From Plakobranchus ocellatus (taxonomy: Eukaryota; Mollusca; Gastropoda; Plakobranchidae), in NCBI GenBank assembly GCA_019648995.1, contig BLXT01004995.1:1455371-1481387 (forward strand): a stretch of 26,017 nucleotides of DNA, in the 5' to 3' direction. Both the position numbers and the translations under genes were made by a program. The notes below the pieces were generated by a model. It searched no databases, was not told where the DNA came from, and worked only from the letters and a program-made list of their open reading frames with translations. Shown piece by piece: positions 1-11,660 of the stretch (position 1 is its first letter; each line of letters starts with the position of its first letter).

Positions 1-3000
1 AATAGATATTACTGCCCTGAAACTTCATGGCAACTGTCGGACAAATCATATATATGAAAAACACCAAGTTATAAGAACATATGCCCAAAAATAACTCATT
101 TTGAGAAAATGGCCCATAAATTCTGAGCAAAAATATTTGGTTTTCTGACCAATTATGTGAGGATGGGCCTCTTTCAGCTCACTCAAACTCTTCCTGTTGC
201 ATCCGTCTCCTTTCAACCATTTTCTTACAATTACTGTCGGTAATGCAGCCTTGTGTTGGACCTCCACAGAAAATCAAGCATGGATACACACATGGCCACA
301 ACAAAACGTAAATAACATGCTTTTGTATTGCCACATTTTTAGGGTTGTATGTCCCATATTTTTTTCCTTATATTTTAAAAAGTTTCTTTTCAAAGCACTA
401 TATATCATTCAAAATAAATGTATAACTACCACTGGATCTTGCTAAGAAGTATTCGTATGTTTCATCTTTGGTAATAAATATGTCAGCTGCATGCATGATG
501 TTATGTTTTGCTTCTTGTTCTTAAAAATGCAGAATTGTCATGTTTTCAATAATGAAAGGCTTTGTATTGCCGGGGTCTCAAAAAGTTCGCAATTTTTTGG
601 CCATTAACCTTGCAATTTTTAGCAATTTTTCCTTTTCAAAAATGCAATGCTCCGCAGGGCCAGACATATGATTGTGATACTAAATAAAAATCATGTAATT
701 TTTTTATAAGTCACATTCAAACTTTCTTTTTTTGCTTTGATTGAATGCGTGGATAAATGAGAAACATAAAAAAAAAAAAAATTTCTCTGCTCTTCACTTT
801 TGATCCTGAGATCACCGCTTAATGGTGGACTGGGTATACCAATAATCAATCAATCTCCACTTTTGATATTTATTTAACATTTTTCAGTCCAAGCTTTAGC
901 TGTTCATTCCATTTGTGGAATTCAGAATTGTTTGTTGATAGAAATTATGTGTATATCAATTTGAAGGGATGCATTTTTTAATCTGCTCACCCCTTAAAAG
1001 AGACTGATTGACTTGCTCCTGCAGCTTAAAATTTGGATCCATTGTGGATTTTTTTTTTGAGGTAACACTGGCCTGTTCTGTGATTCACACTTTCTTTTTA
1101 CAGTTTGAGGAATTAAAGCACACTGAAAAATGAATAATGAACGTAGTGCTTAAGTCAGAATTACAAAACAGTTCATATCCTTGAGGTTCAAAATTGCGGG
1201 TCCTAAATTTGAAAAAAATCTTTCAGAAGTCCAGACACAGATTTTTCAAACACGGTTCTTGAAATATCCGCATAGCATGCTACTGGTAAAAAAATATCTT
1301 TTGGAATATTAGATTTTCAGAACTGCTCAAAACCAATAACCAAGCCACAGTTGACAGTCCACAGAATTTAAAGGAATAGGGCCAGGAGAGAGTACTCTAA
1401 TGGTAGCTCAAGTTATGCTGACAGATGACAGTTTTGTGTTGGTGAAATCTATGTTCAGGCTCATGGATAAAAACTGATTTCACTTTCCATCTGTGAAACT
1501 CGACTTTCTTTTCACTATTTTCAGTCTTTTCCACCAAGGTTCGAGTTCAAGCAGTGGCAATCTCAGGGCAGATTGACAGAAACCAAGTCTCAAGCTTAAG
1601 GGGAAGGGAGGAAGAGAGAAAACATGAAAAAAATAAGAACACAGTAGACAATTAGAACTCTGTGCAATCCTCCTCATGCAAAGTGTCTGGGAGCAATAGG
1701 ACAAAAACTATGTAATATATCAGATTGACTCACAACCAAAGTAATTTACATCAAAATGAATAAATCAAAAAGAGAGAAAAATTGGCCTTGGTAACAGATT
1801 TTTTATTTTTAAAGGATTTTAGTAAAAAGTATTCCACTGCAGATAAACACCCTGAAAAAAATAGAGTATTCATCCAACTTGGCATGGAAAAGCAATTGGA
1901 ACTGGAATATTTACAATTGTTGGCTGTGTCATTTATTTAAAAAATAAAAATTATAGGTTTTATGTCCCCATTCAGCTAGAAAGACTTTCTGTTCACTGAT
2001 CCCTGCAGTCCTCTACACCATGTTTGTATTTCTGCAAATGTAGGCATTCCAAAAATAAATAGCCAATGGGCGAAAACAGGCATAGCAATAGCATTAGCAG
2101 GGTCGACCTGAAAAACCAGTTTGAAAGGAAGATCAGGATTTTGTTGTTATAGAGAGGAATTACTAGAATGTGTTTGTGTTAAATTTTGCATAAAATTTCC
2201 CCCCTGACCTGATTATGGTGATAAACTATGCATTTTAATTGAATAAAAATTTGATTCATAGCAGAGCCAGTGAGAAGTTGTGAATATTAGTTAACGTAGA
2301 AGTCACGCAATCAAATCAGTTTGAACTATAATGCTAAGTATATTGAAAATCTATTATCTGCAAGAATACTGTGGGGTAGATTTTGAACTGTCCTTAAAAA
2401 GCTAGACGTATTAATAATCATTAATCATTCAGAGAGAGAGAGATGGCATCAAAACTGTTTCAACGAACAAAAAATATGATTTTATTAAAATGAAAAAAAA
2501 AATTTTTGAATCAATTTTAACCTTACTTACCTTCCTTAGGTAATGTCCAGTTTTGAATATGATTGATAAACAAGCAGCTTAAAGATATTTAAGATTACAC
2601 ATACAGTATAGACCTTTGACCTAGCACTTGTTGAGTAGATCACTTTGAAATCACAATCTTCACTTAAATTTCAATCTGAATCACACCATTCATTTCTATC
2701 TAAGCCTAGATTTTTTGTTCACTTTTAAAGCTTAGATTTTTAAAAGATATCAGACATCTAGGTTTTTTAGTTTTGATGTTTTATATCAAGTTATCATAAA
2801 TTATTGATCACTTCTAATTTAGTCCTAATGGTGGTCCCTGGGACGAACATTAAAAACAATCATTCATAAATCTGCAATACTTTACCCCTGATAATGAAAA
2901 AAAAATGAGCCTATAGGCAATATTTCAATTTTCAATTTTTCCTAGTCTATCTTCTGAGAACATCTAGAAGTAGTATATATATTTTAGATATGGTGCTCTA

Positions 3001-3400
3001 GATCAAGATCTCGAGTCACCAAGCCCCAGATCTAAAATCAAGGAAAGAGTAGAATGATTCCCCATTAAAAAAAAAAATTGTAGATCTATTAGCTATATAT
3101 ATATATATATCTTTGATGTACCGAAACCTAGCTGAAGCTTGAAAATTGAATAGTGGTTGGGCCTCACTTCTAAACTTTGAATTTGTATCATAATCATGGT
3201 GTCACAGATTCACTCCTTTGAAAAATAGATCTATGAATCATATAGCATCCAATTAGGTGAGACTAGATCTAGTGACACTGACCTATAAGTAGAATTTTCC
3301 TGCTCTCTTTGCACACCTACATCAATAGTCTAACTAGTGGTCAACTTATCCTATTGGGGCTGGTGGTAGCATGTGTGCAGAAGAGCACTGACAAGATCTT
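1..3400. other. AT-rich non-coding stretch, no gene recognised
   Basis: Nothing codes convincingly here on either strand; all open frames are under about 85 codons with no family resemblance. The stretch contains A/T homopolymers (for example near 769-782), a short segment at 795-850 ending CAATAATCAATCAATC that could be the tail of a small retroelement, scattered GATCTA hexamers between about 2690 and 3280, and a short (TA)n at 3094-3110. Confidence 0.5.
3094..3110. repeat. Short (TA)n microsatellite
   Basis: An uninterrupted TA run of about 17 bases lies directly after TAGATCTATTAGC, within an AT-rich stretch scattered with GATCTA. Confidence 0.8.
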
Positions 3401-3408
3401 GTGAGTTG

Positions 3409-5010
3409 TTACTTTTGCCTTTTGGGTGCAGGTGCACCTTCAACTAGTAGTTCAAGGCTGTCCAAAGCTGCTGACTTTCTCAATGCAAGAGATTGAGTTG
3501 TACTTGTAGTGATCTTCTGCCTGACAACTTGGATGTGGTAGACCATGGATTTGTCAATAGAGTCATACAAGATGTTTTTCCTGTTGAACATGGATCAGTT
3601 GGACAGCAGATTTCTTTCCTGCAAGCAGGAAGTTCTTGATTGACAGATAGGCCTTGTGTAGGTGCTACTCAATCTATTGTCTTGTTGTAGATGATGCGAT
3701 ATATCATTGAGAAAGACTGTTCTCCCTTCCCTCCCTTCCCCCCCCCCCCCTTTTTTTTTTGCTCTCTGACCCTTCCATGCAAGACAAAAGAGAGTTTGTT
3801 TGTGACATCCGATTTTTGGATTCCATATGGCCAGGCCAATTAGTTTTGATTTTTGGAGAACACCAAACTCACTTTGCTTGTACTATGCCAGTGAAGTTTG
3901 TTTGTCTGCTGATGAAATGGTCAATCAGTGCTCTAGTGGTTTATTAATGATCTGGTAATACATGATAACCTTTTCCAATCGGTTTTAGAAGTGTGTCAAA
4001 GATCTTAACAGCATAATTATCCTGAATTATCGTCTGTCTCTGGATCATACAAGTCACTAACGTAGTAGGTGAGCAGGTTCAGTACATAGCCTGTTGGACT
4101 GTCATTGAGGCCAAAACTCTTTATATGATATTTGTGAGGTTTAGTGGCGTTAAACTGTTTGTACTTCCAGCATCCTTTCCGTCCCACAATTATCTCGATG
4201 ATATAGAGGCTTTCATACAGTATAAAGGCATTGTTGTATTTACTGATCAAAAGATTGACAAAGGGCTAAATTTTTCCTTTCAACTCAGAATCTGGCTCTC
4301 CAACATGCAGCATTGTTGAGTAAATCATTTCAAAGCAAGTTTGAGAAAACATCTGGCTGAGAAATGGTGTTAATAAAGCCATAGGTTCATTTTGGTAATC
4401 TTCCAAACTGCCTCAATTTTCCATACCTATTGTAGGAAGGACATCAAGAAACTTGAACAATTCTTCTTTAGATAAATTTGTCAACTTTGAATACTGTATC
4501 TCAAATGTTAAAGTGGTGGGGTGTGTTTCTGTACTCGTACCTAAGCATATCTGTTCATTATATTAAGCAAGAGATCAATCACCTCATCAAATAGGCACCT
4601 AAAACAAGCTAACAGTAACACTAATGAGTCAGCTAGAAGTTAAGCCTGCAACCCTGGTTCATTGCTATTCCTGGGCAAAAATAGAGAGTCCAAAGTTGTT
4701 TTGGGTACAGTTCCATCCTCTGCACTGACACTTCTCCAGTCTGATGTAGGTACATGTATATCATTGCTAGACCTAGGATTATTTGGTCTTCTACGTTTAG
4801 GTCTGTGGCTTGTAACTGGCTGGGCCAATGCCCCCTGTCATCTTTATCACTATCACTAGTGTATGGCTCATAATTGTCAGTTCTAGTATTTGAAGTTCTA
4901 GATCTAAAATCTGAGGAACTGCTATCAGATTCAAGATTGCTTACATCAGTATCAACTTCATATAAATCTCGAAACAAAGCTAAAGCTTCCTCAGCTGTTA
5001 ACTGCGCCCA
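3409..5010 (-). pseudogene. Decayed piggyBac-like transposase (DDE_Tnp_1_7 family)
   Basis: This is a broken minus-strand transposase gene. At the 5' end, TAEEALALFRDLYEVD and an acidic, Ser-rich stretch (ESDSSSSDF) match the usual acidic N-terminus of the family (about 5001-4830). A frameshift near 4830 moves into KRRRPNNPR...DWRSVSAEDG (4828-4640). The middle is stop-ridden. At 4230-4020 the conserved core is clear: KYKQFNATKPHKYHIKSFGL then TGYVLNLLTYY, the family's 'QYMPxKPxKxGIKxF...GYV' block. Beyond it, KGYHVLPDH (4000-3950) corresponds to the 'DNxYTS' region, followed after two stops by ALIDHFISRQTNFTGIVQAK. The catalytic Asp expected in 'DExM' just before the GRK block reads IIE, so that residue is lost. 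The C-terminus is not recognised; an open frame at 3591-3409 may be its tail. The element ends were not found. Clearly non-functional. Confidence 0.75.
3738..3761. repeat. Poly-C/poly-T tract
   Basis: About twelve C residues run straight into about ten T residues, preceded by CCCTTCCCTCCCTTCC. On the minus strand this is a purine run A(n)G(n) inside the decayed piggyBac frame, and a likely site of slippage. Confidence 0.75.
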
Positions 5011-5040
5011 CTATTGCTGGCCACGACAAAAAAAACAAGA

Positions 5041-5061
5041 ATCTAGATCTAGATCTAGATC
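5041..5061. repeat. GATCTA tract 1
   Basis: ATCTAGATCTAGATCTAGAT is a perfect tandem of a 6-bp palindromic unit. It lies a few tens of bases upstream (on the minus strand) of the recognisable piggyBac N-terminus. Confidence 0.8.
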
Positions 5062-5222
5062 CACATCATGAAAATTTACTGAAAATTTCGATCTGGCACA
5101 AAGCAATCAGGCAGGATGTTTACAAAAAAGTAAAAGTAGTCCCTAGGCAAATAAAGTAGTTTGAAATAATCCTATCACTAGTCTAAAATTCGAAATAAGT
5201 CCTATAGAAACAGCACAAACCC

Positions 5223-5243
5223 ATTGGATGCTGACAGCATCCA
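5223..5243. repeat. Perfect 9-bp hairpin TTGGATGCT-GAC-AGCATCCAA
   Basis: TTGGATGCT and its exact reverse complement AGCATCCAA are separated by three bases. It lies just 3' (on the minus strand) of the hAT-like fragment and could be a remnant of an element end. No function is visible. Confidence 0.6.
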
Positions 5244-5262
5244 ATACCATGAATCTTACAAA

Positions 5263-5514
5263 CTATCGGATGCTCTTACTCACACTGTCCAGCACCGGTT
5301 TACAAGTTAAAAAACTTTGTAATAATCTGTGATGCCCTCTGAAGGGGATTTTTCCAGCGCAATCCACAATTTTGTTTGTTGCTGTCATGACTGCTGGCAG
5401 AGATTGGGTCTCTTTCAGAGCCTTCCTAGCCTTTATGTGGTTAATGTTCTTACTATGACCAACAAGAGCTTTCTTGCCACTTCTTCTGTAGTTATGTTTC
5501 AACAGGAGATGCAC
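5263..5514 (-). pseudogene. Possible hAT-type / DUF4371 transposase fragment
   Basis: This is an 83-codon minus-strand frame. The part LPAVMTATNKIVDCAGKIPF followed by RGHH resembles the DUF4371 block found in ZMYM/52-kDa-repressor-like hAT proteins, where an 'I...I.fcg.QnIpfRGH' motif is typical. The preceding HSKNINHIKARKA fits the usual 'H..S..H..A' linker. LQSFLTCKPVLDSVSKSIR after it may stand for the region that ends 'YtSk.IQN'. Two or three residues appear deleted inside the motif and no flanking domains are found, so it is at best a short relic. It lies about 250 bp upstream of the piggyBac relic on the same strand, but the two belong to different families. Confidence 0.35.
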
Positions 5515-8038
5515 ATGCCATACGTGCGAGCGAACCTTAAGGATGAATTCAGATATAAATTCACCTTTGTCATCTTTGACGTCGATTCATCCCCAACTGA
5601 ATTTGTTCTTAACACTTATCAAGATCCTTTGTGCTTTCACAACCAATACGGTTCCTGGCATCCACTCTGACCATGAGAACAACGGCTGGCGTATAATCCA
5701 AGACAACTAAAAGTTGTGTGATTGACTTGACACTCGAGAGCAAACTAGGCCTAATCAACACTTCTTTCTATCTTCAAACTTCTCAACCTAGAACTGAGAA
5801 AACACACATGTGCTACCCCAACTTCTCTCTAAAACTAATGTGCATATCCGATTACAAGGGTGGTCACTTGAAAAATCTTGACGAGCTTTGTTACACAATT
5901 TGTTTGTATTCATGCTTCAGGAAAAGAATTATCCTTGGGAAAGCCAATCAGGAACTTCATTCATTGAGGTATGAAGATTTCCAGAAGCCTTTTGGTAAAA
6001 ACATCATTCTTTTCTGATTTCCAGAATTCTGAAAATATGACATCTCTGGTTAGGGATGATCTTGATCAAACCAAAACGAAGACTCAACTGTTGACGAGAC
6101 CATTCAACTGGTGACCTGAATTTTAAGAATTCTGGCTCACCCATGGGTTTGTTTGCACTGAAGAGTCATATCTTCTAGTATAGTATTAGTAGCCCTGGCT
6201 GAGGCCTATCAGGAAAATGGCTCACCATTGGCATATTATTCTAGCAAGAATGTCTTCAATTGAGGCATAGTAACAAACTTGCTTATTATACATATATGCT
6301 GACAGTACCATTGAAAAAATGGATTGCAATTAGAGTCTGAGAAGTATTTGTTACCCTTTTCAGTTGATTAACTTGTTCAAATTCTAAAACATAACACATT
6401 ATGCTTTATAATTATTATAAAAGCTTTTTCTGTCTTGCAACTATTTAACAACTGGTCAAGACTGAAAAAATGAAATCCTTGCAAATAGTATGATACCTGA
6501 TATACTAGATTATTGTAGTATATATGGCTGCATGTGATTAAGTATACTTCTTAAAGTCATTTAGATTATTTTCCAGTATAGTAAAGAAAGCACATCTTTC
6601 ACGCTTTCAAAATGTCATTTTTCCTCCTACAACTAAAATTTGCTCTTCATATATCCATCTGTACTATATTAAAAAAAATTTTTTTGTTTCATTGCTATCT
6701 TCATTTTTTCCCACCACTTCGTCCTTTTTCAACTCATACAATGTTTACTTTTGTTTTCTTTCACACAACTGGTTTTTAATAGATACTGGCATTTGAGTCA
6801 TAAAAAAAAGTAGGCAAGAACATTACTCTCAAAGTGCTGGTTACTCAAAGGTGTATTAACCAACAGAAACAATTTTAGCCCAAGTTTGTCATAGAAAGCC
6901 CCTTATGACCATCACATAGGGTTGGTTCTATTTTTTTGTTTAAATAGAAAATTTTACTTGCCAAATACTTGTGTATCTATGAAATGAAAAGCTAGGAAGG
7001 ATCAAAGTATTAAGCACTAAAGTGATTCTTGAAGGCAACACAATTTCTGATATTGTTCAATACAAATGAAAAAAAATTGAAACTTAAGAATAGAAAAAGC
7101 AGAAAAGAAGATCATGTAAAATTCAAGGGATTGTGGAGAAGCATTAGATTTTTGCATTTCACTCTTTAGCTAAGTTAACTTTTTTCTTCAGTCAAGTTAT
7201 TACAAAATAATGTTCTTTTTTTATGCCTCCAGATTAATATGTTACTAAGGAAACCAGACTCAATATGTATACACATGGCACTTTTTTATACTATTGTGCT
7301 AAAGTTCATCATAATCTGAGTCAGTTCAAAGACATGCTTGGCCTACAAGAGGGATGACACTGAAATATGCCATCACTCTGGAGTCCATGTAAAAAAAAAA
7401 AAATGATATATATTCAGTTTTCTTTCACAAGGTAGGATTAACACTTACAGAATTTTTTTCTTAATTCGTTCTCTCAAAAAGTTTTACATGACCATGACTC
7501 TCTATGATAGGTCTCTAGGCATTTGGAAAATTGAATGAGGATTTTCTTCCACTCTGGGATTTTTTGTGTGTTAAATATTTTAATTTTATTGTGTGCAATT
7601 TTGAATATATCTCAATTCTCACCCTTCTGCAAGATCTCAATGTGGATAGTCATGTGTATTTATGCAATAGGAAAAAATGATATATGTGTAGCAGTCTCAG
7701 AAAATGACTCGAGTTGCAGTTTTGCATGATTGACTTTAAATGTAAACTGTTGTCTAAAAGGGGAAAAACTGTTCACCTCTCTATGTGGAGAAATTTCTAT
7801 AGACATGCAAAAGGCTTTCTGTACCTAAAGCATTGAGAATATTTACTTCTTTATCTTAATATTTGAGTAAATCTCAGTGATGTAGACCTGCAACTCAACT
7901 CATTTAGTCAGACTGCTATACATATCATTTCAAGATCTCTCTTGCATAATGTATACTTTAAATGTGCTTCAAATTGCATATAGTTAAAAAAAAATCAAAG
8001 AAGTTCACCAAACAACATTTAGCTCTTTTTCCATAAGT
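5515..8038. other. Downstream flank of the gene, no feature recognised
   Basis: Two plus-strand open frames (5329-5670 and 5718-6017, 113 and 99 codons) match no family that I know. The minus strand is full of stops. Homopolymer A and T runs are common. A minus-strand AATAAA at 7590-7585 is a possible distal polyadenylation signal for the host gene. Confidence 0.4.
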
Positions 8039-8152
8039 TTATTTTTGTGAATTTGAATTCCATGAACAAAATTTTTGATGAAACAAAGTTGAAATATCAT
8101 CATGTTTACAGACTTCATTCTGATTTTCAGCGTCCTCAGCCTTGCCTTTACC
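8039..8152 (-). CDS. C8orf76-like gene, probable terminal coding exon G (to TAA)
   Basis: A TCTTCCCTCAG acceptor (AG at 8153-8154) with a long T-rich tract precedes GGTAAAGGCAAGGCTGAGG. In phase 0 the frame continues for 37 codons, GKGKAEDAENQNE then VCKHDDISTLFHQKFCSWNS, to TAA at 8041-8039. A minus-strand AATAAA (8043-8038) overlaps the stop, and another lies at 7590-7585. The first 13 codons look most coding-like. The rest is AT-rich, so the exon might instead end at the weak donor GTAAAC (GT at 8110-8109) with the gene running on to the left. The peptide is not recognised. Treat the stop as provisional. Confidence 0.45.
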   Translation of the reverse strand, partial: GKGKAEDAENQNEVCKHDDISTLFHQKFCSWNSNSQK

Positions 8153-8564
8153 CTGAGGGAAGATAAAAAATAAAAGAGAATATAAACTATCTCCATACTT
8201 ATTTTTGCCATAAAATGTCCTTTATCAAAGCAGCATCCCACTTAACAATTATATAAAATTGTACAATTTTAAACATAAGTCATTAGATTGATTGTATTAA
8301 GACCAATAGATCTTAAATTTGTTTTTTATGCGTGACTGATGTTTAGATCTAGGTTTAGTAATTTAGCATAATAGAAAGAGCATTCAATGGGCTGGTATAA
8401 CTATACTGTTAGTGTGGATTTATGAAATCTGAGCCACAAAAAGGCAGAAAGAAAAACATGAGGTATTTTAAACAATGCTTTAAAAACCTTTTGAAAAACA
8501 TTTGTTAAGAACAATCCCACAGAGATTGTTTCGCAAATGCAAAAAAAAAAAAAATTAGAAATAC

Positions 8565-8615
8565 CTCCGTATCATCAGCATCTTCTGTTTGAATTCCAAC
8601 AGGCTTAATGACAGT
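8565..8615 (-). CDS. C8orf76-like gene, exon F (51 nt, phase 0-0)
   Basis: The acceptor is very good: a pyrimidine-rich TTTTTCTCTCCTTCTATAG (AG at 8616-8617). The exon ends ACGGAG before a GTATTT donor at 8564. It has 17 codons reading TVIKPVGIQTEDADDTE, an acidic tail-like peptide, phase 0 at both sides. It has no recognised homology. Together with exons D, E and G it forms a run of short, symmetric exons that could be skipped in any combination without a frameshift. It is likely a genuine exon because of the signals; its membership in this gene is inferred from strand, order and phase. Confidence 0.55.
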
Positions 8616-10635
8616 CTATAGAAGGAGAGAAAAACATGGTATAACAGAAATTCAGCAAGACAATGATTGATAAACACTGAAACGCTAAGCTATTTTACTT
8701 CGTGATCGTAATATTAACTGATTTTTTCATACAAACATTTTTCAAACACAAGAAAAAAAAAGTACAAATAGACTATAGCCTCAATTATTTTCCATGTTTA
8801 ATTTTTTAAATCAATATTAAATCCATGTAAAAATAGTTTTAATTTGATGATGACAAAGCGATTCTTGGAGGCAGAACTAATATGATTGCATGTTTTATTT
8901 TTAGTTATGCCACCAGGGAATAAAAAAAAACACATCTATAAACTATTAGGATCTTTCATGTTATTATTATCTAACCGATGGTTGCTAATCATCTCTGAAA
9001 GACAATAACAGAATAAAAAAAAATGGGTTCAATTTGAAATAAAAGTTATAAGGACACAATAATTCAGTCATTATTATTATAAATGAAATTATTTTAAAAC
9101 TGCGTTAGAGTATCATTGAAAGAATAAAACTGACTTCAAATCCAAAAGCTTAATCATATTTTATGATTAAAATATCATCCATGCTGGTTTTTATTCACTT
9201 CAAAAATCTATTGCCTTCTCAGCCAGTGTTTTAAAAAAGACCCTTAATGCTTGCTAAGATTTTGAAATTAATGGCAAAAAATCTCAGAATGCCGTATGCC
9301 AAGGTTCCCTATAGCCTAGACTAAGCATGGGACTCACTTTATTATTACTGTACTATAATTGTCTTTTTTTTTTTTAGAAGAATCAAAACCTTATTAGATT
9401 CTAATAAACATATAAAAAAAAAATGATATTGTCAGAACCTGCAGATTTCTAACTATTACATTAAAGTTCACCTTAGTCAAACTTGCTTAGGTCAATCTCT
9501 TTTTAAGTAGATCTTACGCTTTTGAAACATTTTGAGCTACTGCTGCTATTCTAGTAAAAAACAATGCAAGGGATTAGTAGATAAGGGGATAAATTGATGC
9601 TGTATTGAATCCCCTTTAAGGACATCAACTTATCAGTGGTCCACTTTCCCGAGCGCATATGACTGGACAAAGGAGAACAGTGCTCTTGTATCTTACTTCA
9701 TTTAATGTGGGTCCGATTCCATAAAATTATTATATTGCCTTGCAGGCCACAAGTTGGTCTACAGACAGTATGGTCAAACCTGGACTTGGGCTTGTAGTTG
9801 TAGTAAGCCTGAGCACAAGTATAATAGAGAAGACAATCAGCCTGCTGAGGACTGGCAAAAATCTTAAAAAACTGATTTCTGGTGAAAGTCAAAAAAGTGG
9901 CACCCCTATATAAAATTCATGGTGCTCCTTTTGGCCAGAATCTTGACTTTTAGCTGCCAAGAGTGCGAGGCAATTTATTACCTTGCAGGGATATGCTAGG
10001 CAGCAAGCCCCTCAAGGTATGGGAAGGGAGGGCATAGGCTAGGTGAATGGATTAGCGATGCTGCGAGCCAGTCAGTTGAACTGCTGCTTATTTTATGCTC
10101 AGCCACTTATGAAGTCGCAAATTTCATAAATTTCTTGCATTTTCATTCATTTATTTATGCACTTAATTCTCAGACCACACTTTCATGTTGGATATCACAT
10201 TAACGCTCTTTTCTTTCACTCTCCAATGGTATAAAGTTTTAAGTTATATTTTTATTAGAAAGATTGAATTTTAGTTTGCGTAAAATGTGCCAGTACGTTT
10301 AAGTTTGTAGGCATTGTTTTAAATTTAAATTTAAAAACAAAATAACCCTCACTACATTTTTTTGTTTTGAATAACACATGGATTGAGGACAATTATTATG
10401 TTATGTTTGAGAAAATGTGTAAATTTGATATGAAAATCAGCTCAGTTACGGCAGAGTAGAGGTGGTAATAATCAGTATAGCATTCATATGTGAAGAACAC
10501 AGAATAAAAAATGAAACCATTAGTATTCTTTTTGTTTTGTTCTTTTTTTTTTTGCTATTGAAATAGGGATTTTCCACCTTTTTTTACTCGATTTAAGCAG
10601 AACTTATAGTTCCCTCCCCTCAAACTTGGAAAGAA
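8616..10635. other. Intron sequence between exons E and F, left part
   Basis: AT-rich sequence with many A/T homopolymers. The block 9600-10080 is less AT-rich than its surroundings and may be an old repeat, but its frames (for example 9698-9892 minus) match nothing known to me. Confidence 0.4.
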
Positions 10636-10945
10636 AAACTTGAAAAAGCGCAAGAAGAATTGGAAAAAATTTCCCATATACCACGTACATCCCTATCTGG
10701 CCCTGAATTTTCTCAACTTGGTGCTAGATAAGCATGCCATCACACTACAGTCATATCATAGTCGTTCGTTTGCAGGCAATCTACATCAAGATGTCTTCAA
10801 AGACATCACAGCATCAATAATCAGGACAACATGTGAATGGACTAGTAATACCTTCATTGTTGATAATGTAAATGAAATAATTTTGACCTGCTTAGCGAGG
10901 CCTACGCTCTTGTTCATAACGATATATCACACACCTATCCAATAG
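10636..10945 (+). pseudogene. Fragment of an uncharacterised repeat-associated protein with YHSxSFxGN motif (copy 1)
   Basis: Two overlapping plus-strand frames appear to be one broken gene. The first (from 10636) reads LEKAQEELEKISHIPRTSLS then GPEFSQL and stops at 10729-10731. The second frame then gives LVLDKHAITLQSYHSRSFAG followed by NLHQDVFKDITASI. I recall multi-copy invertebrate predicted proteins with a coiled lead-in, a GP..L segment and a 'QAYHgGxFvGNH..K.L' motif; this frameshifted piece fits that order. It is probably a C-terminal part of a mobile-element protein, but I cannot name the superfamily. It sits inside an intron, antisense to the host gene. The same motif recurs at 14749. 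Confidence 0.4.
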
Positions 10946-11612
10946 CTCAAGTTTCATTATCAAGTATTAAAACAAACATAGACTCATATGGCAACTTACA
11001 GGAGGATATTTAAAAAGAAAGTTATCCGAAAACAGCATGTTTGGAGTGTAATTGCCTTCCTTTTATTCAAGAATATATGAGCCTGTGATAAGTAGTAGCA
11101 CCGTGGTGATAACTGATAGTAACTTTTCCTGCTATGATGTTGCCAGTACTAGCACAAAAAGTGGTTTGAGGATCAAATCAACAAAACTTGCAAGTTGAGC
11201 CGCTAACACTACGATCTTTTTTGTATGTCAGTTTTCATTGCTATCCTTCGTGAAAAACGTGTTCATTTTGTTAACTTGATACCTTCATCTATCACTGTAT
11301 CAGCCACCTACAATACAGAATATTAGATCCATCTCCAAGGAATGAGGCTTAGGAAGGATTTGTGTAAAAAGATCTAAATGCTGATAAAAACTGAGATCTT
11401 TTACCATCTCCGATCTCACATGATAAGTTACATGCAAGCTAAAGCAATAAACAATACATTTCAAGGAAAGAAAAACAATGAGGTTTTTTTTTGAATGATG
11501 AATCTTGATGGCACTGAATTGCGTTTCATATGTCTTCAGACCAGTCATTATGGATCAGGTGATGCAATTTACATTTTAACACAATTTTCATAAACCACAA
11601 GAATTTTCATAC
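10946..11612. other. Intron sequence, no feature recognised
   Basis: No coding, RNA or repeat signal was recognised. An 82-codon minus-strand frame (11300-11548) has no recognisable motif and no splice context. Confidence 0.4.
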
Positions 11613-11660
11613 CTGACTAAAAGATGTTGCACAGCTGAATGGGACCTTTGCATTCGATTT
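11613..11660 (-). CDS. C8orf76-like gene, exon E (48 nt, phase 0-0)
   Basis: The exon starts after a TTCATTTAG acceptor (AG at 11661-11662) and ends TTTAGTCAG before a GTATGA donor at 11612. It is 16 codons, beginning KSNAKVPFSCATSFSQ, and phase 0 at both edges, so it fits between exons D and F without disturbing the frame. I do not recognise the peptide. The vertebrate C-terminal segment that I remember (with an F-x-x-KWF motif) is not obviously present, so either this part diverges in this lineage or the true exon was missed. The call rests on splice signals and frame continuity only. Confidence 0.45.

Noticed and set aside
1530-1560. tRNA/SINE B-box-like GGTTCGAGTTC
   Set aside because: No A box or cloverleaf can be drawn upstream and there is no 3' acceptor pairing.
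5329-6017. Two plus-strand frames of 113 and 99 codons as possible genes
   Set aside because: No recognisable motif, no splice context, and the first is the antisense shadow of the hAT-like frame.
8005-8241. 78-codon minus-strand frame overlapping exon G
   Set aside because: It runs through the good TCTTCCCTCAG acceptor in a different frame; the exon G reading joins exon F in phase, this one does not.
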